Assembly: GCF_902686445.1 (NCBI RefSeq)
Contig: NC_062215.1
Span: forward strand, 32,594,750 to 32,658,749
Direction: 5' to 3'
Length of the DNA stretch: 64,000 bases
Source: Sciurus carolinensis
Taxonomy: Eukaryota; Chordata; Mammalia; Rodentia; Sciuridae
Shown: positions 11,801 through 22,971 of the stretch, piece by piece
Layout: every line of letters begins with the position of its first letter
Numbering within the stretch: position 1 is the stretch's first letter
Program-made: the position numbers and the translations under genes
Notes under the pieces: generated by a model
What the model was told of the DNA's origin: nothing
What the model saw: only the letters and a program-made list of their open reading frames with translations
Databases searched by the model: none

Positions 11801-13237
11801 CATTGTTCTACTGGAAGGAGAGAAGCCGAGGAGGCAGCCCTCAAACATTGGGTGTGTTTGGCCAAGGGCTAAGGGAGAGGTTTAAATATCTTTGACTAAA
11901 GCATTAAGGATACTTGTTCTTTATTGGCTATCTTCCTTAAAGACAGAACAAAATAAAATGGGACTTAGGTTAGATTCCAGAAAAACTTCTTGACTATAAA
12001 AAGGTATTTTAGTTCACTTCCCAGGAAAGATCTGGCAAGTTGCAGCTGTATCAAGTGCTCATTCTATGGGCAGGAGACTGGACAACTTGGTTTTTACCAC
12101 CACAGGAGCATCAGAGGTCTCTTGAGGCAACTTGGCTCCACCTCCAGTCTCAAGTGAGGTTTTTGGATACAGTGCAAAATCCAAGGTCACACACATCCTT
12201 TGCTAAATTTAACAAGCAGGTGGGCTGAGGATTCAGATATTAAAAATAAAGTCTTTATTTTTAACAAATGGGCAGAGTTTGGAGGTTGCTGATTTAATCA
12301 ATGAGGTTAATGTGAATGCAATAAAGTTAGTATGCATTTTTGCTAAAAGCCACAGTTTCACCTGTTGGATGATGTAGTTCATCAGAGCAGCAGTGACAGA
12401 TATCTAGGCAGGCAAAGCAGCTCAGGCAGGAAACTGCCACCCCACCTTAGGAAGCCCCTTGCTGCCTGGCTGCCCTTCCCACTCCTGAAACGCTGGAGGG
12501 CCCCAAGGACACAAAGCAGATCTGCTGCTGCCCCAGACTGCCCAGACCAACCCTTGTGTTTGGCCCGGAACAGAAGGCTCCCTGGTAGGTTATCATTATC
12601 CCAGGAAGGGTGAACATCCTGAGCAGTAAGGAGAGGGCCATCTTACAAGCAAGATGCTCTCCTGAATGTTTCACCCAACCCACAACTTTCTGAATTAAAC
12701 ACAGAATTTACTATTGATCATAGGATAGTCATATGACAAAAACTGCAGATGTAGATTTCCCTAAGGCAAAAGAATTTCCACCACCAAAGCCCTGTCTTCT
12801 AAGCCTCTTAGGAGAAGCCTGGGCCTGGAAAGGTCACAGGCCTTGCCCTCAAGGTCACGCCAAAGAAGCAGAACTGGTGCCAGCTCACTGACCCCCTACC
12901 TAGCAACCCGCCCCAGGTGGCCAGCAGCTGCCTCTAAGAATACAGTGGGCTGAGAGGGGCTGAGGGAATTTATAAATCACTGCACACCCCACTCCATCTC
13001 CATGGCCTCATGATGCAGAGGACAGACCGTGCAGGGCAGGCCAGGTCAGGAGCCATGCTGCAGGGATGCCCAGCTGGAGTACAGACCCAGGCTACCACAA
13101 GGCCTCCTGCTGTCAGTCCCTGCAATGCACACCCCCGCTTTGATCCCAAAGACAGGAGGGGTGGGAAGCAAAAAAAAAAAAAAAGTCCCCACTAGCATCC
13201 ATTTGCCCAAAGCAAAGGCAACACAAAGGCTGCACCT

Positions 13238-13260
13238 GTTTCCATGGAGACACGATTGGC
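13238..13260. promoter_or_regulatory. Candidate RFX X-box next to an inverted CCAAT box
   Basis: GTTTCCATGGAGAC at 13238-13251 fits the palindromic RFX X-box pattern (GTTNCCATGGNRAC). It is followed three bases later by ATTGGC, the reverse complement of an NF-Y CCAAT box. Another GGCAAC half-site lies about 20 bp upstream. It lies within the presumed CUEDC1 intron. Motif match only; occupancy is unknown. Confidence 0.3.
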
Positions 13261-14299
13261 TAAGCAAAGGAACAAAACAGAGCAAGAAACACAAGCCCGT
13301 CACCACCTTCCGGGCCAGCATGATCGATGTTGGCGGGCCAGAGCCCTGACAGGAAGGATGAAAGGTAATCAGCAGATCTTGGAAGCCACACCAGGAGCCC
13401 TTTCAGTTGATAGAGAGGGAGGCAGAGGCCTCCCCACTCCCAGGCCCACTAACTCGCCTGCCTGGGCCCCACTCTTGAGAAAGACCCTGGACAAAAAATC
13501 CTGAACAGAAATCCAAAGGGAGAGATTCACTTCACAAAAGAATTCTTTGCTTGACAAAGGGATTCCTCCAAAGGGTGGACGGAAGGCTTTGTTTTGTTTC
13601 ATTACTACTTCTCTGAGGCTGAGGCTGAGGAGCAGACTGCAGGTGGTGAGGGAGGAAATAACTTCCAGTGGGAAGTTTGTAAGAAAAGTTGACAAAACAC
13701 CTAAGGGGAAGGGATGGAAGGGTGAGGACAGGTCTCTGCTTAAAAAGCACCTGCTGGGAGAGGCCCACAAGGAAACTGAGAGTGGCAGCTTTGAAACAGA
13801 GAGGAGAGTGAGCAGAATGCCCCAGGTCATTTGACAGGAAGGACCCAGGAACAAAAAGAAAGAGTAGAGGAAGTTGGGCGGCAACAGGTGTCCAACAAGG
13901 GCCCTCAGGTGGCCAGTCTTAGCAGGGTGCATGGACACTCTCTAAGCCATTGAGCTGAGAGGAAATGTGGGTAGTATCCCACATCTCCCCAGGGACCACA
14001 AAAAGAAGAGAGGCTTGAAATGTCCCAGGGGTGGAGGCCAGAAGAAGATGCCAACAGTATGCTCAGCAGATGGCAGGGGCTCAAGGGCAGTCACAAGAAC
14101 CTCTTGGCCTGCTCTCGCTGTTCATCAGGTGACATGTATTAAGCACTTCTCCGCACATGTTGCCATCCTTGAAAAGGGGACAAGGCCACACGCCCACATA
14201 CCCTGCCCTTGGAGAATCTCACCAGGACTTCACTCTACTGGGTCTTTCCCTCACTATAATTCCTACAGGGAACGAGGTGGGAAACATGGATAACAGCAG

Positions 14300-14515
14300 A
14301 ATATTTACAGAGCATGCTATGTTGGCCAGGCACTAAGTGACCATTGTGTCCTCTTCATCCCCTCAATCACCCCAGGAGGGAGAAACTACTCGTGCCCCAT
14401 TTACTGATGGAGAGAGAGGCACAGGGAACTAAGTAACTCAGTCGAGGTCATGCAAGTGGTGAGTGGCAAAGCCTGGATTCAAATACAGCTCTGTCCCCCT
14501 GCAGAGCCCCCGTGA
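14300..14515 (-). repeat. MIR SINE, nearly full length
   Basis: Reverse MIR: 'ggccaggcactaagtg', 'gtgccccatttactgatggagagagaggcaca', 'gaggtcatgcaagtggtgagtggcaaagcctggattcaaata'. Confidence 0.85.
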
Positions 14516-15292
14516 ACACCAGGCAGAACACCAGCCACATCAGTCCCATTGAACAGACATGGAGGATGAGAGAATACTAGTGACATGCACTGAGGCACAG
14601 GGAGACTCTGGGGCAGAGATGGACTCTGAAAACCAGGTTTCCTAACCTACACCAAGGCATTCTGTCTTATAAGGCCTCCCCCAGGAAGGCCAGCTCGCTT
14701 TCTTGGTAGAATACACGACCAGCTCTGTGGTCATGAAGTCTCTCCCCTGTTCTGGGCGTCAGTTTACCCCTCTGCCACAAGAAGCCATCACTGCAGGTTG
14801 AGCGCCCTACCACCAACTTCTCATTGAGAAGAGGAACACGCATCCAAGATGTCACCAGGGAGCCAGTGGAAGGAGAAGGCTCAGTCCTGGCTGCAGCAAA
14901 TATTCCCAAAGATCCACAGGTTCTGAAATGAGCAATGTAATGTTTACAGAGCAAAACCCTGCGCAGCCTCTCCAGGCCTCTGTTTTGATGGACTTCCCAC
15001 CAGGGTACATTTGGGGAACCCAGGGACTTCCAAGGGTGTTCCACTATGGATGGCTTCCAGGGAATCAATTTGCACCTGTACTCCTTCGTAAAACTGATCT
15101 TCTGAGAACTGTCTGGATCTGCCAGTTCTCTCTTCACAGCAGCCCTCCTAACCAATTCCCAAAAGAAAAGCCTACTCCAGCCACTTAACACTGGTTCCCT
15201 GCCCTGAGGTGTAAAAGCCACCAAAGAATGCCATCCTCCTTGGGGGAATTCCAGGGAAACAGAGAGATTCCTTAAGACACTGAGGAAGACAA

Positions 15293-15487
15293 GCCTGGTA
15301 TGGTAGGGCACTGGGGCTGAGTCAGGAGGATCGCAAGTTTGAGGCCAGCCTGGGAAACTTAGTAAGACCCTGTCCCCGAATAAAAACTAAAAAAGGCTGG
15401 GAATTTAATTTGGTGCTATGCACTTTCCTAACATGTGTGAGGTCCTGGATTCAGTTCCCAGTACTGGAAAAAAAAAAAAAAAAAAAA
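15293..15487 (+). repeat. B1-dID composite SINE
   Basis: Forward B1-like unit, linker, decayed ID-like unit and an 18-nt A run. Confidence 0.85.
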
Positions 15488-15495
15488 TGTATACC

Positions 15496-15718
15496 GCTAG
15501 GCAGTGGTGCACGCATGTGCAGCTAGGGAGGCTGAGGCAGGAGGATCAAAGCCAGTTCAGAGCCAGCCTCAGCAAAAGCAAGGTGCTAAGCAACTCAGTG
15601 AGACCCTGTCTCTAAATAAAATACAAAACAGGGCTGGGGATGTGGCTGGGGTAGAGTGCCCAAGTTCAATCCCTGCTACCTACCCCCGGCCCCCCGCCAA
15701 AAAAAAAAACATAAAAAA
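15496..15718 (+). repeat. B1-dID composite SINE, second in tandem
   Basis: Starts directly behind the tail of the preceding SINE. B1-like unit and ID-like unit ('gggctggggatgtggct', B box 'gttcaatcc') with a C-rich then A-rich 3' end. Confidence 0.85.
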
Positions 15719-16212
15719 ACTGCATGCTGAAGAGGGGGCTGGCTTTATTTTTACCTTCAACTCACGGTGTCATATGCTTATTTTAGGGAGCAAGAAAGTG
15801 AAACAAGGACACATGTTCAACACAATTCCTTGAATAAAAAAATGAAGTCAGACTTTTTCTGACCTAAAGTATGACCGGCTGCCTGGTCTCACAACAAGAT
15901 CCAGTTTTGCCAATTAGGAATTACGACAGACATTTTCCATCACTGCTGAGTTTGCAGCTCTAAGGCTTCAACAAAAATATATCTGAGGCAAATATATGAC
16001 ACATAAAAAGTCTGGAAATGGTCTACTTAAAATTCTGATAAAAATTCTATGTCAATTTAAAAATGTGTGAGAAGATCCAATTTTTCAAAATTCTTTGTGT
16101 GAGTGAAATACTTTTAGGCCAATTGTTTTACTTCCATGGAGCCACATTCACAGGCCCTCACTCCCTCACTGACAGACCCACTGAACCATGGCTGTAGTAA
16201 ATCCTCAAAAGA

Positions 16213-16290
16213 AGGCAGAAGCACACACACATGCACACACACACACACAAAAAAAAAACCCACAAAAAAACAAAACAACAACAACAACAA
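16213..16290. repeat. (CA)n / A-rich / (AAC)n simple repeat
   Basis: CA dinucleotides, then A runs, then an (ACA) run, at the 5' border of an L1 fragment. Confidence 0.85.
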
Positions 16291-17300
16291 CAAAAACCCC
16301 AATCAATAAATGGGCAAATGAACTCACCAGACATTTCTCAAAAGAAGAAATACAAACAGGCAACAAATATGTGAAAAACTGTTCAACACCTTTAGTACTC
16401 AGGGATCTGCAAATTAATACTACACTAAAATTTCATCTCACTCCAATTAGAATGGTAATCATCAAGAATACAAATAGGGGCTGGAGTTGTGGTTCAGTGG
16501 TAGAGTGCTTGCCTAGCATGTGTGAGGCCCTGGGTTCGATTCTCAGCACCACATATAAATAAAAGAACAAAATAAAGATCTATCAACATCTAAAAAAATA
16601 TTTAAAAAAAAAGAATACAAATAATAATAAATGCTGGTGAGGATGTAGGAAAAAGGAACACTTTCACACTGTTGGTGGGGTTGTAAATTAGTAGAAACAT
16701 TATGGGAATTGATACGACTACCACAGAGTTTCCTCAAAAGACTAGGAATGGAACCAACCATGTGACCCAGTTACACCACTCCTTGGTCTTGATCAAAAAG
16801 AAATGAAGTCAGGTTACTACAGTGATACGTGCATACCTGTTTTTATAGCAGCAAAATTCACAGTAGCCAAGTTATGGAACAAGCCTAGGTGTCCATCAAC
16901 AGATGAACTGATTAAAAAACTTGTGATAGACACACACACAAAATGGAGTTTTATTCCGTCATAAAGAAGAACAAAATTATGTCATTTGCAGGAAAATGGA
17001 TGTAACTCGAGAGAATTATGTTAGGCAAAATAAGGCAGATTCAGAAAGTCAAGGGTCCTATGTGAGCTAGAGAGAAAAAGAGAAAAGAAAGCAGGGGAAT
17101 CTCATAAAAATAGAATGAAGATCAGAAGAGGAGAGGAAGAGGACCCAGGGGCAGGGAAGAGAGAATGGGAAGTACAGGGGGAATGAAATTGATCAAATTA
17201 TGTAACATGCATGTATGAACATGTCACAACAAATCTCACTCTTATGTATAATTATAATATACCAATAGAAATTAGGTTAAAATTTTTTAACTAAAGAGAG
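16291..17300 (+). mobile_element. LINE-1 3' fragment (ORF2 C-terminal part and 3' UTR)
   Basis: Forward L1 remnant. ORF2-derived segments ('tcaaaagaagaaatacaaacaggcaacaa', 'ggtgaggatgtaggaaaaaggaacactttcacactgttggtggg', 'ctaggtgtccatcaacagatgaactgat') occur in the expected order. The end is AT-rich. It is interrupted by an ID element at 16477-16610. Frames are broken. Confidence 0.9.
16477..16610 (+). repeat. ID SINE with sciurid-type extended tail, inserted in L1
   Basis: ID body with A box and B box ('gggttcgattc'). After 'agcaccacatataaataaaa' it continues with a short unique segment before its A tail. The 13-mer aagaatacaaata is duplicated exactly at 16464-16476 and 16611-16623. Confidence 0.9.
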
Positions 17301-17463
17301 AGAAAAAAAACATATAACAAGCACTAGACCTAGATCCTGGGTGTGAGTTTGCTTCTCCTGCTTCTTAGCTGTGCTGATCTGGCTGAGTCCTCCAGCCTCC
17401 TTCAGCCTCAGCTTCCCCATAGCGCATGAGTATAATACAAGCCATGTTTAAAATTCTGATGAT

Positions 17464-17660
17464 GTCAGGTGCGGTGATACACACCTGTGATCCCAGTGAC
17501 TTTGGAGCTGAGGCAGGATTGCAAAGTTTGAGGCCAGCCTGAATAACCTAGTAAGACTTTATCTCAAAATAAAAATAAAAAAGGGCTGAGGATGTAGCCC
17601 AGTGGTAGAGCACCCCTGGGTTCAATCCCCAGTCCTGAAAAACAAACAAACAAACAAAGC
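17464..17660 (+). repeat. B1-dID composite SINE
   Basis: Forward B1-like unit, (AAAATA) linker, ID-like unit with B box 'gggttcaatcc', (AAAC)n tail. Confidence 0.9.
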
Positions 17661-17796
17661 CCCATCCTGAAGATGTCAATGACATTAAACAAATGATAGA
17701 GGAGTGCGTCAGCACAGCAGCCCCAAATGGTAGCCCACTGCAAGGGTTCTCTGGTTTGAGCCACTTCATGTTGTTGGTCACTCGGTGATGCTAACA

Positions 17797-17945
17797 ACCA
17801 TATTTATTGTGCACTATGTGCCAGGCATGGACTAAGTGCCTCACAGGCCTCAGCAGGTTGTTTCCCCAGCAACCCTGAGTCAGGTGCCATTCTTATTCCT
17901 GATTCCCCAGCACAGAAAGCTAGCAACTAAGGGCCCGGTGGGTCT
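17797..17945 (-). repeat. MIR SINE fragment
   Basis: Reverse MIR start: 'catatttattgtgcactatgtgccaggcatggactaagtg'; the remainder is diverged. Confidence 0.6.
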
Positions 17946-18307
17946 GTTCGATTCCATACCCCCAGCTCTAGAACCCTCTCTACTCATGGTGCAGCCTTCA
18001 ACAGCAGCACCCACGTCAACTCATTAGCAAAGCAGGATCCCAGGACCTCATCCAAACATACTGAATCAGTAGCTGCCTTTTAGCAAAATCTATGAGGGAT
18101 TCATATGCACATCCACCTTCACTGCCCTAAGCCATCAGTCTGACTGGCTAAACATACTGGTTTTATCTTGCTGAAGGTAACATTAGAATATTTGCTTTCT
18201 CCATGCACAAAAACACAGCTGGCAATTAGGGCAAGCAAGATGGTTAGGGATTATAAAAATCCATCAGTAACATACACCAAATGCATTTTTTAAAATGCGT
18301 AAGGAGT

Positions 18308-18419
18308 GGGGCTGAGGTTGTGGCTCAGTGGTAGAGCACTTGCCTAGCATGTGTTGAGGCACTGGGTTTGATTCTCAGCACCACATATAAATAAATGAGT
18401 AAAAACAAAGGTCTAAGGT
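18308..18419 (+). repeat. ID SINE
   Basis: Forward ID body ('ggctcagtggtagagcacttgcctagcatgtg', B box 'gggtttgattc') with a 'caccacatataaataaat' tail leading into a TA microsatellite. Confidence 0.88.
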
Positions 18420-18484
18420 TTTATATATATATATATATATATAATATATAATATATATATATATATATATAATATATATATAAA
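18420..18484. repeat. (TA)n microsatellite
   Basis: About 60 bp of TA dinucleotides with a few AA interruptions, seeded at the 3' end of the preceding ID tail. Confidence 0.95.
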
Positions 18485-18636
18485 AGGGTTAGGAGGATTC
18501 ACACTAAACTGTTTCTCTGAGGAGTGATATGGAATGGGGGGTAGGGGAGTTAAAAGGAGCTTTATATTATTTGAAAATTTTATAAAAGGATGTAGTTTTA
18601 CATTGGTGATACAATTTAAAAGAAAAGTGTGTTTTC

Positions 18637-18850
18637 ACTTTTTTTTTTTTTTTATTTTTTAATTTTTGGATACCAGGTATCGAACCCAGGGGTGCTCAAC
18701 CACTGAAACACATCCCCAGATCTTTTTTTCTTATTTTGAGACAGGGTCTCACTACGTTACTTAGGGAATTGCTAAATTGCTAAAGCTGGCTTTGAACTTG
18801 CGATCCTCCTGCTGTAGCCTCCTGATCTGCTGGGATTACAGGCAAGTGCA
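18637..18850 (-). repeat. B1-dID composite SINE
   Basis: T run, inverted ID-like unit ('ggtatcgaacccaggggtgctcaaccactga'), linker, inverted B1 ending 'ctgctgggattacaggcaagtgca'. Confidence 0.9.
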
Positions 18851-19004
18851 AAAGCATGTTTTTAAACACAAGTGCAGATCACTGGAAATTGATTGTATTT
18901 TATGAGTTCAGTCTACTCAAGGCTATTGCCAGTTTCTAGCCTTAGTCCCTAGAAGGCCAAAGTAGTCAGGAGGGAGGTGTTAGTAAAACAAAAGCAGAGC
19001 TGTG

Positions 19005-19220
19005 CTTGGAGCTGGAAGCCCCACATTCAAGATCAGGCTCTGCCTCTAATTTGCTGTGGAACCTCAAGGCTCTCTCCATGAGCCTGTGTTTCCTCTGCTG
19101 TAGGAGAGGGGTAACCCCACACCACCCTCGGCCCCACAGCGTGGGCACAGGAGTGAACTACACAGTGAAGTACATAAAAGGCCCTTGTGAACTGCAAGGT
19201 GCTATACAATGCCAAGTGTT
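19005..19220 (+). repeat. MIR SINE, diverged
   Basis: Forward MIR-like order: 'ggagctggaagccccacattcaag...gctctgcctctaatttgctgtggaacc', then the 3' half is weak. Confidence 0.5.
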
Positions 19221-20024
19221 TTCATGAACAGAAGAGATGAGAAAAAGCAGTGAAACATTTACCCTCACTCATTCCATTCCCTAAACACTGATATTCCATG
19301 ACTTTATAAGGAAGCTATACAGAGTAACCTGGATTTAGATTCCGTGGGAGCCTCAGGCTGATTTCCAAATCCTTATTCCAACTTAGAAGTTCGGTTTGGA
19401 AATAGTTCAAAACATGAAAAGAAAGGGCCATTTCTCAATGTCTGGCCTGTTTTCTTGTGCTTCTCGCCTGGTCTTTCTGCAGGCTCACAGGTCCTCAGGA
19501 GTTCTGTTTGAGGGTTCTGGGTACCTCCTGCTGCACTGATGGGTCACCATCTCCAGCACTGCCTCCCAGTTGCCTCTAGGTCAGTTCACTTCTGGCAATG
19601 CCTCAATTCCTATTTTTTATCTTAGAACACGGATTTGTTCATCTGGGGGTGAGTACAGAGGGACAGAGATTTGCTTGAACCCGCAGAGTTAACTTAAACA
19701 GAATTGGGTCGGGTTCTCTGGCTCCAAAGTCCATGTCTCTGTATAGCCTTTGGAAATACCTCCTTTCCTTCAGACTGCTGTCATTCACCTGCAACTTGTC
19801 TGTCACTGATCTCACCCCTTCGCTGAGGACTAAATATGGCTGGACTCTTCCTCAGACTGAACAATCTAAGACTATATTGTCTGGAGGTATCATGGCAACT
19901 AATTCAGGAAAGAATTCCCAGCCAGATTTTCCAAGGAGAACCAGACCCATCTCAACCATCATGAGCATGGTTATAGTAAAGTAATGCCAAATGAAGCCTT
20001 GGGGTAGACAGTTCCAGCCCCACG

Positions 20025-20195
20025 ACTTATGTCACCTTAGACAACTCAGTTCACCCCCTAGACCAGTTTTCTCATGCAAAGACAGGGAGAGCGCCAGTAA
20101 CTTCCATGTTTGGAATGCAGACGACAGACTAGGATAAAGTTCTGTGTGTACAGTAGGGGCTCAATAAAGAGCAATTACTTCCATTATGATCACCC
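20025..20195 (+). repeat. MIR SINE
   Basis: 'cttatgtcaccttagacaactcagttcaccccctagaccagttttctcatg' and 'cagtaggggctcaataaagagcaatta' match the forward MIR 3' half. Confidence 0.7.
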
Positions 20196-20234
20196 ACATT
20201 TGAACCGTCTATCCCAATACAAGGGTCTAAATCA

Positions 20235-20645
20235 GTTCTCCAGTCAGGCTGCACATTAGAATCACCTAGGGAACTTTTTTTCCCCCTCTTTTCAATGCCA
20301 AAACCAGATCTTATCCACTGATTCTGATTCATTGGTCTGAAGGTGGGTCCTAAGGAACCAGTATTTATTTATTTATTTATGGTACTAGGGCTTAAACCTA
20401 GGAGCACTTAACCACTGAGCAACATCCCCTGGTTTTTAAATTTTTTTAATTTGAGACAGAGTCTTGCTAAGGTGTTTAGAGCCTCACCAAGTTGCTGAGG
20501 CTGGCCTCAAACTCATAATCCTCTTACCTCAGCCTCCCAAGTCACAGGGAGTACAGGTGGGCGCCACCACACCTGGTAGAAACAGTATGTTTTTAAGAAA
20601 TTCTCCAGGTAATTCTAATGTACACCTGCAGCTGAAAACTATGGT
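20235..20645 (+). mobile_element. hAT-Charlie (MER5-like) copy split by a SINE
   Basis: 'ggctgcacattagaatcacctagggaac' on the left and 'ttctccaggtaattctaatgtacacctgcag' on the right are the inverted termini of one element. The SINE at 20364-20576 sits between them. Confidence 0.7.
20364..20576 (-). repeat. B1-dID composite SINE
   Basis: (TTTA)n tail, inverted ID-like unit, linker and inverted B1 ending 'gccaccacacctgg'; nested in a MER5-like element. Confidence 0.9.
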
Positions 20646-20654
20646 CTAAATAAG

Positions 20655-20800
20655 CACCCCTCACCCTTTAACATGCACACAAATTTTCTAGGGAACATCC
20701 CAGTATGCAGTTCCTGGCTCAGTAGGTTTGGTGTGAGGCCCTGAGAGTTAGCATTTCTAACTAGCACCCAGGTGATGTCTATGACACTGGTCCTAGGCCT
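20655..20800 (+). mobile_element. hAT-Charlie (MER5-like) fragment
   Basis: 'tttaacatgcacacaaattttctagggaac' and 'tagcatttctaactagcacccaggtgatg' match MER5-type internal sequence. Confidence 0.6.
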
Positions 20801-21359
20801 CAGGAAGAATGGCACCCAAAACTCCAGGTTATGGGAGGATGGCTGGAAAGGTTACAAGATTCTTCTTCCTGTACAGTCTCGAAGGCCAGTTCTGTCAAGC
20901 CAGACTGCAGTGCCTGCAAGCAGTCAACTCTATGACCTCAGACTGGGGCACAAAACTCCAGAACCAAAGCCTGTCCCCAGATGACTCTCTTCAGTTTCCT
21001 GTTGGCTTTTCGGTCACAAATGTAGTCACAAAATCACATTAGCAAATTAATGTTGACTCCATAGCCTGCATTCATGCAAGTTGCCTTCTGAAGATATCCA
21101 AGGGAGAAGTCAGTGGAAAGGGCCCTCGTTACTTCCACTCTCTTGAGTAGGGTGTAGGAGATCATGGCCTGACTTGGCAGGATGTCCCAGCCAGAAGGAG
21201 TTGGAACAACAGCAACTCTGGCCAGCCAGACTCCTCTAATCAGCCAAGCGGAACACTTCCTGCCTGGACCTGGCTTGGTAAAGGTACAGTCGAAGGAACT
21301 CTCAGGAAACATGAACAGGGAGGGATCTGGAGGGGCCGTGCCTTTGATGTTGGTGCATT

Positions 21360-21740
21360 TTGTGACACTGACTGGGCACCTACTGTGTGCCAGGTAGTTA
21401 AAGAAATAATTTCATCTGCTGAGCATGGTGCTGCACACCTGTAACCCCAGCTACTTGGAAAGCTGAGGCAAGAGAATTGCAACTTTGAGGCCAGTCTGGG
21501 CAATTTAGCAAGACCCTATCTCAAGATTAAAAAAATAAAAAGGGCTGAGGTCATACCTCAGTGGTAGAGCAATTGCTTAGCATGCACAAGGCCTTAAGTT
21601 CAATCCCATACCAAAAAGAAAAGAAAGAAAGGCATTCATTTGATCTTCACATCAACTTTGCAAGTCAGGTATTGCTGTTTTCATTGCACACTGAGAACTG
21701 AGTGAAACTGGTTGTATGACACCTACTGAGGAGACTTGAG
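21360..21740 (-). repeat. MIR SINE split by a B1-dID
   Basis: 'gggcacctactgtgtgccaggtagtta' left of the SINE and 'ttgatcttcacatcaactttgcaagtcaggtattgct' right of it are consecutive parts of reverse MIR. Confidence 0.7.
21420..21630 (+). repeat. B1-dID composite SINE
   Basis: Forward B1-like unit and ID-like unit ('cctcagtggtagagcaattgcttagcatgcacaaggcc'); nested in a MIR. Confidence 0.9.
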
Positions 21741-22766
21741 ATTCAACATGTACATGACAAGGGAACACACACAGGTCAGAGCCAGGATTGCATTCTAAGC
21801 CTGTTCAATTCTTGCTGCTCAAAATTCTTAAATCACTCAGTGACTTGATTTACCCTTTCACTGGGATAAAGAAGAGGGAAAAGTGTAAAAATCAACAGAA
21901 CTGGAAGTGGCTTTGGGTCTCCAAAAACAAAGAATAATGCTTATCATAATTATTGTCAATCATTGTCATCATCTAGTGTAATTAAGAGATGTTGAGAGAA
22001 AAGGTAGGTGTCTATCCTGGGTTTAGGGTGGCTAAGAAAGACCCTGGTCCCAGGCCATTTGCAGCAGACCAGTGCCTCTGGAAAGCTAGGCAGTACCTGA
22101 AGCCTCCGGGGTGAAAACCAGCCTTTGGGAGAAAAGCCTGGCTAAGGGAGTAAGCAGGAGCCAAGCAACCCAACAGCTTAAGGAAGGAGGTGGCGTGAGT
22201 CAGGGCAGCATGCTCCTGGCACCGGATCCACCACCTAGGTGCAAGGCTAGAAATGCGACTCAATCATATGTGCTGCTGGGCCCTAAGACCCAATCTCAGC
22301 CTGTGTTCCATTACTCCACCGCTGCAAAAGCCACAGGAAGCTTCCTGAAGCAGTCAGAGGGCACTCAAATGAGTGTTCACTCTAAGGACTACAGAGCTGG
22401 GGGCAAAGAGGCTATGCTCAGAACCTCTGTCCCATGACGGTCCCGGATCTGTACCATAGCCTGGTCCTTCCTCCTAGCACCTTGGCAAGAAGGGGTCTTG
22501 GTTGAGGCCCTAGTCCTGGATTAATATTACACCTAAGGAACCCAACAAATGGCTCCTGACTTTCATGCTCCATCAAGTTCTGAGGCATAAAATGAAGAAG
22601 TGTGTGTATATAAGGGTGTGGGGGGAGACAACAGTAAACAATGGAGGAAATGCTTTTTACATTTAGCATAATTTTTAAAAAGCTATTTGATTTTGAATGC
22701 TCATGTACTATTACATGAAAAAAGGCTAGGTTTGAAGTATGTAATCAGTAATATCACAACTGGTTT

Positions 22767-22958
22767 CTTTCCTTCTCTCTCTCTTTCTTTCTTTTTGGCA
22801 GTGCTGGGGATTGAACCCAGGGGTATTCTACCACTGAGCCCTTAATTTTTTAATTTTTAGACAGGGTCCTGCTAAGTGAGGCTGGCCTTGAATTTGTGAT
22901 CCTCCTGTCTCAGTCTCACAAGTGGCTAGGATTACAAATGTGTGGTCTCACACCCAAC
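22767..22958 (-). repeat. B1-dID composite SINE with target duplication
   Basis: CT-rich tail, inverted ID-like unit ('ggggattgaacccaggggtattctaccactgagcc'), inverted B1. Flanks tcacaactRgttt at 22754-22766 and 22959-22971 differ at one base. Confidence 0.9.
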
Positions 22959-22971
22959 TCACAACTAGTTT

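Larger units (their letters stand above)
10767..15292. other. Long non-coding tract, mostly unique sequence
   Basis: About 4.5 kb with few repeats (MIRs at 11685-11800 and 14300-14515). A frame of about 189 codons on the minus strand (13369-13938) and one of about 214 codons (14667-15311) lack domain-like sequence, splice context or start context, so I do not call them. A possible RFX/NF-Y site pair is at 13238-13260. Confidence 0.5.

Noticed and set aside
13369..13938. Minus-strand open frame of 189 codons
   Set aside because: Leu/Ser/Phe-rich from purine-rich template strand; no homology, no start context, and alternative frames also open.
14667..15311. Minus-strand open frame of 214 codons
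   Set aside because: Starts inside a SINE boundary, has no domain-like sequence, and no splice or promoter context. Length alone is not sufficient in 64 kb searched in six frames.
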